DNA of 28,966 nucleotides from a virus, in IMG/VR virus record IMGVR_UViG_3300028173_000488, positions 1-28,966 of that record; one strand, 5' to 3'. The position numbers and the translations under genes are program-made. A model generated the notes under the pieces. That model ran no database searches. It saw nothing but the letters and a program-made list of their open reading frames with translations, and was not told where the DNA came from. This document shows, piece after piece, positions 15,209 to 23,081 of the stretch; positions within the stretch are counted from its first letter, which is position 1, and every line of letters starts with the position of its first letter.

Positions 15209-16152
15209 AAAACACTATGCAAGTTATAACCACAACCACTCGCAACAGTTTTTGCAACACGAATCTTACTGATTTCATAAACAGTACCAGACTTCGGATT
15301 GTCTCTCCAAGTCTTAACCGTGCCAGAACCGACACCCGCGCCGCGAACTGTAAACGTGAGGCCAAGTGTTCTTGATTCTTCACCAGGACTCGGATCAACA
15401 AAGCCAACAATCGCCCTTGAATCCCAGATCCTTGATATGCTTGGTGTCTGTCCAAGCTGTGCCGTGTTATACCTGGAAGCAGCAACCACGATCTTAAGAT
15501 TGAACATAACCGGTGGCAATTCACCATCAACAAGCAACCTCTGGCCGCCATCACCCTGAATAGTATATCGAATTAAGTTCCTCAGAGTAGAATCCTTCTT
15601 AACAACATCCTTAATCTGGTCATTAAAAAGAACCTTGTTGGCAACTGCTCCACTTTCATCAAGGATGCTCTGTTTTGCCGTATCCAAATCACCTTCAATG
15701 TTAATGGTACCGGAACCAGCGTTCCATTTTACTGCAGGAGTACTTCCCGTAAGGCCTGCCAATGATGAAACTTCATCCATAACATCAAACTCATGATCAA
15801 GGTCGATGAATGACTGAATTAGCCGCACTGCATTTGCTCTTAACCTTGTCGGAGAATCTGCATTGTTCATCTTCCTGTCTGTAAGGATTTTGTGCAGTGC
15901 CTGCTCCTGGCAAATATATGATTCTGTGGTCGGCTTGAAATCGAATGTATTTGATTCCGTACCGTCCGCACGCTTTACATTTAACCTGCTTAAACCTTCT
16001 CGGTTTTTGTATACATAATATTTATCTGATTCATTCTTGACAAAAAACTCTGGATATAGCTCTAACGCCTTAAAAGCAGGGTTTGTTAAAACTATAGACA
16101 GATTTGATAGTGGTTTGTCAACATGAATATCTGAATGTTGAGGACTTCCCAT
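15199..16152 (-). CDS. Major capsid protein (putative, HK97-fold, Mu gpT-type context) (317 aa)
   Basis: Location after the protease/scaffold and decoration genes, size, good ribosome binding site (AGGGAGA) and the strong structures after the stop all fit the major coat protein. The N-terminal part has HVDKPLSNLSIVLTNPAF and FFVKNESDKYYVYKNREGL. The middle has a long helix (RANAVRLIQSFIDLDHEFDV) and DTAKQSILDESGAVANKVLF, with LFNDQIKDVVKKDSTLRNLI after it. The C-terminal region resembles the capsid P-domain end (GYNLHSVLTG). No delta-domain cut site can be assigned by eye. The family call is by context and style, not by a diagnostic motif. Confidence 0.8.
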   Translation of the reverse strand: MGSPQHSDIHVDKPLSNLSIVLTNPAFKALELYPEFFVKNESDKYYVYKNREGLSRLNVKRADGTESNTFDFKPTTESYICQEQALHKILTDRKMNNADSPTRLRANAVRLIQSFIDLDHEFDVMDEVSSLAGLTGSTPAVKWNAGSGTINIEGDLDTAKQSILDESGAVANKVLFNDQIKDVVKKDSTLRNLIRYTIQGDGGQRLLVDGELPPVMFNLKIVVAASRYNTAQLGQTPSISRIWDSRAIVGFVDPSPGEESRTLGLTFTVRGAGVGSGTVKTWRDNPKSGTVYEISKIRVAKTVASGCGYNLHSVLTG

Positions 16153-16173
16153 TATTATCTATCTCCCTTTAAA

Positions 16174-16584
16174 TTAAGGCATTAATTCGGATAAATCTAA
16201 CCTTGCTACAACCTTGTCACCACTTGCGGTCGGCGCCTCGTTGTAGTAACCTACTAAGCCATCACCAGACGCCCAATTATCAGAACTGGTGTCATCTACG
16301 TGACCTGTTGCGCCAGCCCCAATGAATACTGGACGGCCAACAGTGCCTGCGGAATCTGCTATTACATAAGATTCCCCTGCCTGTCTAACGGTAATTCTAT
16401 CTCCACTCGCCGTTGATCCTTCTTGAGCGATACCGTGACAAACATCTGCCTGCGCACTCGGAAGTGCCACAATGTGGTCTCCGTTCTCTACTGAATTGAG
16501 AACCACCGCCATATATTGTGTTATAGCCCCATTGGTACGCACGGAGATATCGTGAATACCGGACTCATTTAAACTTTGTGACAT
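16174..16584 (-). CDS. Capsid decoration-like protein, DUF2190-type (136 aa)
   Basis: A small beta-rich, Gly/Ala-rich protein between protease/scaffold and capsid genes, the usual place for DUF2190 or gpD-like stabilising proteins. The text shows repeating short strands: ITQYMAVVLNSVENGDHIV, CHGIAQEGSTASGDRITVRQ and GRPVFIGAGATGHV. The end is TASGDKVVARLDLSELMP. It would bind the capsid surface. No membrane segment or enzyme motif. Confidence 0.68.
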   Translation of the reverse strand: MSQSLNESGIHDISVRTNGAITQYMAVVLNSVENGDHIVALPSAQADVCHGIAQEGSTASGDRITVRQAGESYVIADSAGTVGRPVFIGAGATGHVDDTSSDNWASGDGLVGYYNEAPTASGDKVVARLDLSELMP

Positions 16585-16603
16585 ATTTTATAGTTTTTCC
16601 TTT

Positions 16604-18016
16604 TTAGGACTGTTTTTCTTTTTCTTTTGCGTCAAGGACTGCGTATGCCGCATCCTCATAAGAGCATTCATTTTTCCTTGCATATTCTTTGATTTCAATG
16701 TCATCCTCGACACCATCAACCGCAAACGTTTCCGTTCCGATTGTTACCTGCTTGTCATCTTCGCTTACCTTTTTGTTTTTGTCTTTCATGTTTGGATCTT
16801 CCGAAGGTGCTATTTCTGAATATTCGACTATCTTGCCTATTTTACTAAACAACTTCATAGCATACTCAAGTGTTGAAATCTTGGTGTCAACATCACCATC
16901 CTTCTGTGTCTTGATTTTATAGTCCAGTGTTTTTTCACTGTTGTCAAGACTGTATAGCAGAGTTTTCAAATCGGATTCAAAGGCTGGTATAACCGAGCCC
17001 TTTTCCTTCATCTCTGATACGAATGTGTCTATATCCTGCTTGCGCAGAGTTTCTTTGTTCTCTACGTCCTTTTGTTTATACGTATTCAATTCTTTTTTGT
17101 TTGCCTCAAGTTCCGTGGTGATCTTACTCATGTCATCGCCGGAAGACTTTTCCAATGCGTCAAGATTTGACTTGAAAGTAGAGACAGTTAAGGAAAAAGC
17201 CTCATATTCCGCCTTTGATTTTTCGTCTGTTATATTAGATTTCAGAGCATCTAAGCTCTCGTTCATTTCTTTAAACTGCTGCTTGAGAATTTCTAATGGA
17301 TCCATAAGGTTGGTATCTCCTCTATCTGAGACTGAAAAAGTACAAATAATATCTTTGTCTTCTGGTTCGTATGTGTAATATATTGCCGTTTCATCACCGA
17401 TTAAGGTTAAATGATTATTAACATCAATTCCACTGTCTATTTCGAGTGATAATTCTATAGGCTTCATCCCGGCCACGGCTGGTATTTCATGGCCCAAGAG
17501 CGCAACCTTAACCATCACATTTTTAAACTTCTTGCCATCGATACTTATATTTCTGAATATTTCAATACTGCGCTCTGAAAACCTTTTATCCTTAATCCAT
17601 TGGGCCACCTGGTCAGGCACATCAATCAAATCAACAAAAAGGCGTTTAATACCCCCAACAGTCTTAGTGAATACATTCTTAACATCTCCGTAACTGGCTA
17701 ACCCCGCAAGCGCTTTCTGGTCTTTCCTGTGCGTGATTTTTACTTTCGGTATAAGCTTGTTTTTTAGAAGATTGAAATTGACGACAAAGTCCTCAATATC
17801 TTGTGCTGTAAATTTGTCTCGATTGTGAGTGCCTTCTTTGAATACTTCGACACCAGATATATTTTGAAATAACAATTTGTTTTGTCGTTTTTCCGCCTGT
17901 GTATTGCAAATGCCCATACGCTGATCGTTATCCGGAAACTCTCCTTTTAAGTCGAGCATACACCTCGTAATGAAATGTTCTCGCGTCTCACTTGTATTTG
18001 GTATTGGTAAAGGCAT
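16604..18016 (-). CDS. Prohead protease fused to scaffold domain, Mu gpI-like (470 aa)
   Basis: Residues 1-45 form a motif common at the start of such phage proteins: IPNTSETREHFITRCMLDL then FPDNDQRMGICNTQ. The protease region (about 50-215) has KVKITHRKDQKALAGLASYG, LFVDLIDVPDQVAQW and RFSERSIEIF, matching Mu-like prohead proteases (Mu_Pro). Residues about 235-340 are a charged coiled coil (EILKQQFKEMNESLDALKSN...) typical of scaffolds, and the acidic C-terminus (SEDDKQVTIGTETFAVDGVE) likely binds capsid subunits. Cleavage of scaffold by its own protease domain frees the head for DNA packaging. A candidate promoter lies just before the gene. Confidence 0.85.
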   Translation of the reverse strand: MPLPIPNTSETREHFITRCMLDLKGEFPDNDQRMGICNTQAEKRQNKLLFQNISGVEVFKEGTHNRDKFTAQDIEDFVVNFNLLKNKLIPKVKITHRKDQKALAGLASYGDVKNVFTKTVGGIKRLFVDLIDVPDQVAQWIKDKRFSERSIEIFRNISIDGKKFKNVMVKVALLGHEIPAVAGMKPIELSLEIDSGIDVNNHLTLIGDETAIYYTYEPEDKDIICTFSVSDRGDTNLMDPLEILKQQFKEMNESLDALKSNITDEKSKAEYEAFSLTVSTFKSNLDALEKSSGDDMSKITTELEANKKELNTYKQKDVENKETLRKQDIDTFVSEMKEKGSVIPAFESDLKTLLYSLDNSEKTLDYKIKTQKDGDVDTKISTLEYAMKLFSKIGKIVEYSEIAPSEDPNMKDKNKKVSEDDKQVTIGTETFAVDGVEDDIEIKEYARKNECSYEDAAYAVLDAKEKEKQS

Positions 18017-18055
18017 AATCTATTTTCCTTTAAATGTCTGATACGCTTCAATTAA

Positions 18056-18085
18056 AAAGTAAAGCAAACTATTCTAATTTGTCAA
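18056..18085 (-). promoter_or_regulatory. Candidate promoter before the protease/capsid genes
   Basis: The 71-base gap between the fibre-type genes and the protease gene holds a perfect -35 box TTGACA (18085-18080), followed after 18 bases by TACTTT, a weak -10. Transcription would start near 18048, about 30 bases before the protease ATG, which has AAAGGA in front. A late-gene regulator could compensate for the poor -10. Prediction only. Confidence 0.35.
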
Positions 18086-18087
18086 GC

Positions 18088-18414
18088 CTAATTTACAGAC
18101 TTCACAAATATATTTATATCTTTCTCGATCACATCACCACTCAAAGTCGTGGCTAATATTGACAAACCATAGGTGAATCCACTGTCTCCGCTGATTATCT
18201 GAACAGAGGCCGTGTCATTAACACCATCAAAGTTTTGATCACTGATTTTGCCGCTTCCCGCTACCGTTAATGCCATTGTAACATCTGTATCACCGCTTTT
18301 AACTGTATAAGTAGCACTTGCAATCGAATCACCACTGGCAAATTCCTTAGTAAAATCGTTGCCGATCCTTAATATTTCGTTTGGCTGTTTCCTGAAATTA
18401 TCTAATATGCTCAT
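18088..18414 (-). CDS. Small beta-rich structural protein (108 aa)
   Basis: Not assigned to a family with confidence. After MSILDNFRKQPNEILRIGND the protein is a run of short strands (SIASATYTVKSGDTDVTMAL, ASVQIISGDSGFTYGLS, DVIEKDINIFVKSVN), consistent with an immunoglobulin-like or adaptor fold found in phage virion proteins. Its ATG overlaps the stop of the 57-aa gene before it (ATGA). It lies at the end of the fibre group, so a fibre-to-particle adaptor is a reasonable guess. Confidence 0.6.
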   Translation of the reverse strand: MSILDNFRKQPNEILRIGNDFTKEFASGDSIASATYTVKSGDTDVTMALTVAGSGKISDQNFDGVNDTASVQIISGDSGFTYGLSILATTLSGDVIEKDINIFVKSVN

Positions 18415-18584
18415 GGCCTTGGCTCACTTGTAAATATTTTAATTCTACCTTGTGACCGGTACAGCTTGCGGATGCTCTCCGTAAATACTGTTTGAGGCGA
18501 GTGAGTTATGGAAAATATATAATCTTGCGATGTTATATACTCACTTGTTTGCCTATATTTAACACTTACCCAATCTAATATCAT
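18411..18584 (-). CDS. Small protein coupled to neighbours (57 aa)
   Basis: Frame found in the gap between the repeat protein and the 108-aa gene. ATG 18584 comes two bases after the stop of the repeat protein, and its TGA overlaps the next ATG. It reads MILDWVSVKYRQTSEYITSQ, continues with IFSITHSPQTVFTESIRKLY and ends FTSEPRP. It has no known motif. The tight junctions on both ends argue it is a gene. It may be a small virion or assembly protein. Confidence 0.6.
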   Translation of the reverse strand: MILDWVSVKYRQTSEYITSQDYIFSITHSPQTVFTESIRKLYRSQGRIKIFTSEPRP

Positions 18585-18586
18585 GC

Positions 18587-19732
18587 TTACACGTTAGTAA
18601 TTATGGTAATTGCGGTATCATCCGCACCGGTTGCACTAAATCTAAATGATATTGTATCACCATTTAAATCAGCAGCGTCTAAATCAATCTTATAAAACCC
18701 GTTACTTATTTCTGATGGAGAATTTGCAGTTGAGGCAAAAGCTCCGCCATCAATACTACGATTTGAAGAAACAGATAAACCGGTTTTTGCACTTACATGG
18801 TCAGAGGTATCTCTCATAAAAAATTGGAAATTGCTATATGCAGTATTCTTTTTTATTCCTTCCGGCAGGTTATCCGTCTTTGCTTTTATCGCAACGGTAT
18901 CTCCACTAACAATGACCAAGTCCCCGCTAATATGCCTTGACTCTGCAAGGATTGAATCTATTTCACCGTCCTTGTCTGTAGTGACCGAAGATCCCATGAA
19001 ATTATTTGTCGGCAATTTACCTTGCATTTGGTTTGTATCTACTAAAATTGCAGCTGTATCGCCACTAACAATGACCAAGTCCCCGCTAATATGCCTTGAC
19101 TCTGCAAGGATTGAATCTATTTCACCGTCCTTGTCTGTAGTGACCGAAGATCCCATGAAATTATTTGTCGGCAATTTACCTTGCATTTGGTTTGTATCTG
19201 CTAAAATTGCAGCTGTATCTCCTGAAATAAACGCCAAGGCCGTTTCGTTGCGATCTGTTGTGGCTGGTAGCTTTGCCGCATCGAGCTCTGCCAACCGTGC
19301 CTCTGTAGCAACACTTGCCAGTGCTGCGCTATCCGTGCCCCTCATATCAGTATTAGTCGACGTCGTATCAACCAGCGTCGTATTTGCACACAGATTTGTC
19401 TTTGTTATATCGCCATCGCTCTCAATTCCTAATGCATTGTAATTTGGAGCTGTTGTAGTATAGGTACCAGGAACTCCTATAACTTGTATATTAGAAGTTG
19501 AGCTTTCAGGTGAGATATGTACCATATCCCCATTTGTCTCAGCCTGAGTAATATCAAATGAATAATATCCATCCTCTAGTTCTGTTGGATTGAGATCATC
19601 AACAGCATTAGCAGCACCACCATCAATCCTCAAATTCGCAGTGATATTAAGAGCATCGCCCGTAAGAGGAGAACCATCTGTGCGATCAAATGCAAATACA
19701 ATCCATTTTTGCCCTGTTACGTTTTTCTGCAT
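18587..19732 (-). CDS. Fibre-like structural protein with duplicated ends and internal repeat (381 aa)
   Basis: Two similar beta domains flank a repeat region. The N-terminal domain (about 8-95) has DRTDGSPLTG, RIDGGAANAV and LEDGYYSFDITQAETNGD; the C-terminal domain (about 300-381) has DTSDHVSAKTG, RSIDGGAFAS and ISNGFYKIDLDAADLNGD, so they are copies of one fold. Between them lie helical, Leu/Ala/Thr-rich stretches (TDSAALASVATEARLAELDA), likely trimeric coiled coil, and two nearly identical 53-residue units. I chose ATG 19732, which has GGAG eight bases upstream and overlaps the stop of the 41-aa gene; a TTG one codon earlier is possible. It fits a head or tail fibre or an appendage spacer. 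The receptor role is unknown. Confidence 0.7.
   Translation of the reverse strand: MQKNVTGQKWIVFAFDRTDGSPLTGDALNITANLRIDGGAANAVDDLNPTELEDGYYSFDITQAETNGDMVHISPESSTSNIQVIGVPGTYTTTAPNYNALGIESDGDITKTNLCANTTLVDTTSTNTDMRGTDSAALASVATEARLAELDAAKLPATTDRNETALAFISGDTAAILADTNQMQGKLPTNNFMGSSVTTDKDGEIDSILAESRHISGDLVIVSGDTAAILVDTNQMQGKLPTNNFMGSSVTTDKDGEIDSILAESRHISGDLVIVSGDTVAIKAKTDNLPEGIKKNTAYSNFQFFMRDTSDHVSAKTGLSVSSNRSIDGGAFASTANSPSEISNGFYKIDLDAADLNGDTISFRFSATGADDTAITIITNV
18903..19220 (-). repeat. Two tandem 159-bp direct repeats inside the fibre-like gene
   Basis: Copy 1 is 18903-19061 and copy 2 is 19062-19220. They differ at only two positions that I could find (one changes Val to Ala). The period is 53 codons exactly, so the copy number can change without breaking the frame. 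The protein unit includes NQMQGKLPTNNFMGSS and SILAESRHISGDLV. The near identity suggests recent duplication or ongoing exchange between copies. Confidence 0.92.
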
Positions 19733-19857
19733 CAATCATCTCCAGCTAATAAAAAGTAATAATAAAAGATCGCTATAAAAATTGCTGAATCCCATGTCCA
19801 ATCTGTATTGTCAAACCAACTAAAGTCGGTGTTATCTGTGTATTCAAAGTCTGACAT
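19732..19857 (-). CDS. Tiny acidic-aromatic membrane-like protein (41 aa)
   Basis: Short frame with ATG 19857 after AGGTGA and with a TGATG overlap into the fibre-like gene. The first half is an odd acidic and aromatic stretch (SDFEYTDNTDFSWFDNTDW) in which DNTD occurs twice. The second half is hydrophobic (AIFIAIFYYYFLLAG) and could span a membrane or pack in the virion. No family is recognised. It may be a leader-type peptide for the following gene or a small virion part. Confidence 0.5.
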   Translation of the reverse strand: MSDFEYTDNTDFSWFDNTDWTWDSAIFIAIFYYYFLLAGDD

Positions 19858-19859
19858 AA

Positions 19860-20318
19860 TTATTCACCTACTCTACTTAATTGATCTAATATAGATAATT
19901 TTGTCTTAGAATGAAACTGAGTGAGAGGTATACCATCTCTTACTTTCCCTTTAACATCCTCTAGATACTTCTGTATGAAAGTTATTTCTTTTGTAGAAAA
20001 CTGAATAACACAGTCCCACTCTTCTGCTTTCCACCTCTCCTTTACTTTCTCTGTTATTATCAACAATCTTCTCTCTTCTTCCAATTTACATTTACTTACG
20101 TCCACCGCATTCAATAAGTACAAAAGAGAGGAGATATCATTTCTACCAAACTGTGGGCTATCTTTATCGTCTACATACTTACCCTCTTTCTCCACCCTCT
20201 CATAAATAATTCCATCGTCTTTATCTCTTAAATAAGAACTAATAAAATTCAGTTCTACTACAACGGCCTTACTTTCTCCCTCATTCTCCCCTTTTACAGC
20301 CTTGATCTTCTTTTCCAT
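19860..20318 (-). CDS. Hypothetical protein of the fibre module (152 aa)
   Basis: Not recognised. A charged, mostly helical protein (MEKKIKAVKGENEGESKAVV, then LNFISSYLRDKDD and a middle SSLLYLLNAVDVSKCKLEEE) with a final ILDQLSRVGE. Arg is almost always AGA or AGG, as in the next two upstream genes, unlike the capsid and enzyme genes. It lies just after the S74 fibre and an 81-aa gene, so a fibre-assembly or capping role is possible but not shown. Confidence 0.65.
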   Translation of the reverse strand: MEKKIKAVKGENEGESKAVVVELNFISSYLRDKDDGIIYERVEKEGKYVDDKDSPQFGRNDISSLLYLLNAVDVSKCKLEEERRLLIITEKVKERWKAEEWDCVIQFSTKEITFIQKYLEDVKGKVRDGIPLTQFHSKTKLSILDQLSRVGE

Positions 20319-20356
20319 CTCTTACTTCTCCTTTGGTTAAGGATTCTGAAATAAAT

Positions 20357-20602
20357 TCACCTTCTTACTGCTTTTAAAACCACCTTCTTAGCTTCTACAT
20401 CCATAGCCAGAATCTCTGCTTCTGCGGCTGCCTTCTCCTTTGTCTTCTGTGCTATCACATTATCACACTCGATAATCATCCTCTTTAAAGCTCCCTTAGA
20501 AGAAATACTCACCTGTGTGACTGGCTCTCCTACTTCTATCTGTACTTCATCCTCACTTTCTACTTCATTATCCTTTGTTACCCTTGTATACACCTTTGAC
20601 AT
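20357..20602 (-). CDS. Small coiled-coil-like protein of the fibre module (81 aa)
   Basis: Not recognised. The N-terminal half is acidic (DNEVESEDEVQIEVGEPVTQ) and the C-terminal half is a Lys/Ala/Glu-rich predicted helix (VIAQKTKEKAAAEAEIL). A strong ribosome binding site AGGAGA precedes the ATG. It directly follows the fibre gene and shares its codon preference, so it may be a companion of that fibre. Confidence 0.65.
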   Translation of the reverse strand: MSKVYTRVTKDNEVESEDEVQIEVGEPVTQVSISSKGALKRMIIECDNVIAQKTKEKAAAEAEILAMDVEAKKVVLKAVRR

Positions 20603-20615
20603 CTCTCTTCTCCTT

Positions 20616-22532
20616 CTATAAATTAGACCGCTCTAACTCTTCTATCCTGCTCTGCAATCCCTTAATCATCGCAGTCTGTTCTTGCATCCCTCTTACCAAA
20701 GGCATTACCATCATCTCGAAACTGACGGCTTCTCTACCATCAGGCATTCTGTCCCAACCTGCGAAAGTATCACAGTCAGCTTTATCCAAGGCTTCTCTCA
20801 CTTCTTGTGCTATAAATCCATGAATAGTATTATCAGTTGCTTCTGTTATCAATGGATTATAACTATTCCATTCTTGTGGAAATTCTGACGGGGGCCTATG
20901 CTTGTACGTCACTGTTCTTAAATTATTTATAAAATCTAATCCTAGAACATCATCTACGATATCTCTCTTCTGTCTACGGTCTGATGAGTGTGTCCAAGTA
21001 GACGCTGAATTATAGTCTGCATATATATGAGAAGTGGCATTACCTATATGTACTCTTGTATCGGCTGTCCCTACTAAAGAATCCCCTATCACAATCTGAC
21101 TCGCTGCTGCTACAGCGTCCACATCGGAATCCTTTCCAATACATATATTATTACTCCCTGTTGTCTCTGTATTTCCTGCTGCTGATCCTAAAAATACATT
21201 ACTACTTCCTGTAGTAATGGCTAGCCCTGCATTGTACCCCATAAAGGTGTTATCAGAATGAGAATTAGTTGAAACTCCATACCCTGCACTATCCCCCACC
21301 ATTGTGTTTCTTGCCCCTGTAACATTAAAATAGCCGGCTTGATAGCCAAGGGAAGTGTTATTTGCTCCCGACGTTCCACTAAATGCCGCCTTATACCCTA
21401 ATGCTGTTCCATATACTGTATTCTTATCTCCTGCGTTAGTTCCTATAAGAACACTACCCACTACCGTTACTAAATACTGACCTGCGAAAGAACCCATTAT
21501 TACACAATTAGTTAACGCCGATCCTCTTAAAGCAACGTTCGTACCTATAAGAACGTTAGCGTGGGTTGCACTAAGAACACTAGCTGCATTATATCCTAGA
21601 ACTACATTAGTAGTTCCTGTAGTAATCCCATCTCCTGCCAAAGAGCCCAGGAGAACATTGAAGCTGCCTGTCGTTATTAAGAAACCCGCATGATAACCTA
21701 GGAACACATTATCAGAGTATGAGTTAGCTGCCACACCAGTTCCAGCCTGGGCACCTACTATAGTATTATTCCCACCCGTTACATTCTCCGCACCCGCGCT
21801 CCAACCTACACAAGTATTGTGGGTTGGCGTTGTTTGATCTTTACCAGCATTCCTACCTATCAAAGTGTTATAACTTCCTGTAGCTGCAAATCCTGCATCC
21901 GCTCCCACAAATGTGCCGTCGATACCCGTAACCATCGCTGTTCCTGCTCTATACCCTACCATAACATGGCTAGTTCCAGTAGTAACAGCTGTTCCTGCAT
22001 TATCTCCAAGAGCCGTATTTAATGCTCCTCCACCTAATAAACTATCTAACGCTGTTGAACCTAATCCTACATTATTAGCTCCACCCCCCGTTGTAGCATC
22101 ACTCAAATCATCTATTGCAGATGCCCCACCGGCTGCTACCTTCCATAAAGCATTGCCAGTTCCCGTATCTTTCGTAAGAACATATTCATTAGTTCCTCCA
22201 CTAACCTGAGATAAAGCATCCATTGCTGCCTGAGCTGTTGTATTTCCCGTTCCTCCCTGTAATATAGCCAAAGGTGTCTCCAACGTCAACGCTTGCATAT
22301 GCATTGATTGAAGTATCCATCTCTTTGTTCCTGGATTAGTATCTGGAGAAATAACTGTTGGTGAGCTCTCCCCTGCCCCTGAGTCATCATCTAACCAATA
22401 AGGATAGAAGGTATTGGCAGTATTTACCAAAGCAAAATCAAGGTCATTAAGATTATCCCCATCAATCTCCGACCTATCTAACGCTCCCGACCCTCCTCCA
22501 AGTAATACTGTTGCTCCATAAGCTTTTGTCAT
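20616..22532 (-). CDS. Tail fibre/spike with beta-roll repeats and S74 self-cleaving chaperone (638 aa)
   Basis: N-terminal region (1-110) includes LDFALVNTANTFYPYWLDDD, a possible attachment region. Residues about 140-490 form many degenerate 14-16-residue repeats of the type NTxxGxxAG (for example SYNTLIGRNAGKD, SNVFLGSAAGNTET), like the left-handed beta-roll head of YadA-type trimeric adhesins. The C-terminal peptidase S74 (endosialidase-type intramolecular chaperone) domain starts at S517: SDRRQKRDI, with Lys five residues later (K522), the Ser/Lys spacing of the self-cleavage pair, then GFIAQEV and SFEMMVMPLV, and a final coiled coil (KGLQSRIEELERSNL). The domain guides trimer folding and is cut off. 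Gly codons are mainly GGA/GGG and Arg AGA/AGG, unlike the capsid gene. Confidence 0.9.
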   Translation of the reverse strand: MTKAYGATVLLGGGSGALDRSEIDGDNLNDLDFALVNTANTFYPYWLDDDSGAGESSPTVISPDTNPGTKRWILQSMHMQALTLETPLAILQGGTGNTTAQAAMDALSQVSGGTNEYVLTKDTGTGNALWKVAAGGASAIDDLSDATTGGGANNVGLGSTALDSLLGGGALNTALGDNAGTAVTTGTSHVMVGYRAGTAMVTGIDGTFVGADAGFAATGSYNTLIGRNAGKDQTTPTHNTCVGWSAGAENVTGGNNTIVGAQAGTGVAANSYSDNVFLGYHAGFLITTGSFNVLLGSLAGDGITTGTTNVVLGYNAASVLSATHANVLIGTNVALRGSALTNCVIMGSFAGQYLVTVVGSVLIGTNAGDKNTVYGTALGYKAAFSGTSGANNTSLGYQAGYFNVTGARNTMVGDSAGYGVSTNSHSDNTFMGYNAGLAITTGSSNVFLGSAAGNTETTGSNNICIGKDSDVDAVAAASQIVIGDSLVGTADTRVHIGNATSHIYADYNSASTWTHSSDRRQKRDIVDDVLGLDFINNLRTVTYKHRPPSEFPQEWNSYNPLITEATDNTIHGFIAQEVREALDKADCDTFAGWDRMPDGREAVSFEMMVMPLVRGMQEQTAMIKGLQSRIEELERSNL

Positions 22533-22544
22533 GGCTGTTCCTTT

Positions 22545-22898
22545 TTAAATATTCTGTCTCGGTTCTATTGGCTTACAAGATAATATATACCAAGATTTTT
22601 CCGGAAACCTTTTCATCGGTATCAAAATTATCCCGTCTTCTGTTTTAACTAAAATATGTTTTCTGCAAAAATAAACAATTTGCCCATTTTCATGTCCTGT
22701 TGAATTTCCTATTCGAACCCAAGACATTTTCCCGATATTTCGATTGCCTTTAAAATTCTGATACGCGACCTCATTAATAATTACGTTCCTAAGATATACC
22801 ACAATAAACGCAACAACCAAAAGCTGAAACAATGTGAACAATAGATCAAATTGTAATCCGCCTTCAACTAATTGCTTTATTGAACTGGCTATATCCAT
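22545..22898 (-). CDS. Membrane protein with MscS-like soluble domain (117 aa)
   Basis: One membrane segment (about 17-38, LLFTLFQLLVVAFIVVYL) is followed by a soluble domain with strands GQIVYFCRKHILVKTEDGIIL-like (residues 72-95), reminiscent of the GxVxxIxxxxTxLxTxDGxxxxIPN stretch of MscS channel beta-domains, here ending IPMKRF. The full channel is missing. It sits next to a lipoprotein gene and a hydrolase gene, so a holin-like or envelope role in lysis is possible. The MscS likeness is only by eye. Confidence 0.55.
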   Translation of the reverse strand: MDIASSIKQLVEGGLQFDLLFTLFQLLVVAFIVVYLRNVIINEVAYQNFKGNRNIGKMSWVRIGNSTGHENGQIVYFCRKHILVKTEDGIILIPMKRFPEKSWYILSCKPIEPRQNI

Positions 22899-22900
22899 GA

Positions 22901-23065
22901 TTATTTAACAATATTGCCATCCCTATCATATACTTTTATAATAGCGGTTGGCGTGTTCTTGCCGTTTCCCAATGACTCAATGCCCAAACTATTACATCCG
23001 CCTATAATTACAGGGAAAACAATTGCAATGCAAAAGACTATCAAAAACCATTTTTTAGGGCCCAC
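22901..23065 (-). CDS. Short phage lipoprotein (54 aa)
   Basis: GTG start at 23065 with strong AAGGAG five to six bases before. MGPKKWFLIVFCIAIVFPVI is a signal peptide (positive n-region, hydrophobic core), ending in a lipobox IGGC with lipid-modified C24; the mature chain is about 31 residues (CNSLGIESLGNGKNT ... YDRDGNIVK). The size resembles Rz1-type outer-membrane spanins, but the usual Pro-rich stretch is missing and no clear embedded Rz partner exists; the coiled-coil membrane protein at 23695 could be one. The stop is two bases before the next ATG. Confidence 0.7.
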   Translation of the reverse strand: MGPKKWFLIVFCIAIVFPVIIGGCNSLGIESLGNGKNTPTAIIKVYDRDGNIVK

Positions 23066-23081
23066 GATATCTCCTTTTTAT

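Noticed and set aside
15207-15554. Minus-strand frame within the capsid gene in another frame
   Set aside because: Fully inside the major capsid gene and without a good start site; composition is unlike a real protein.
18903-19220. Diversity-generating retroelement template/variable repeat pair
   Set aside because: The two copies are tandem, in frame and differ at only two bases without an adenine-specific pattern, and no reverse transcriptase is present in the window.
21913-22209. Plus-strand frames opposite the beta-roll repeats of the fibre gene
   Set aside because: Low-complexity Pro/Ala/Val text created by the antisense of Gly/Thr/Asn repeats; no ribosome binding site.
20900-22400. CRISPR-like appearance of short repeats
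   Set aside because: The repeats are degenerate, in frame, and encode NTxxGxxAG beta-roll units; there are no constant repeats with unique spacers.
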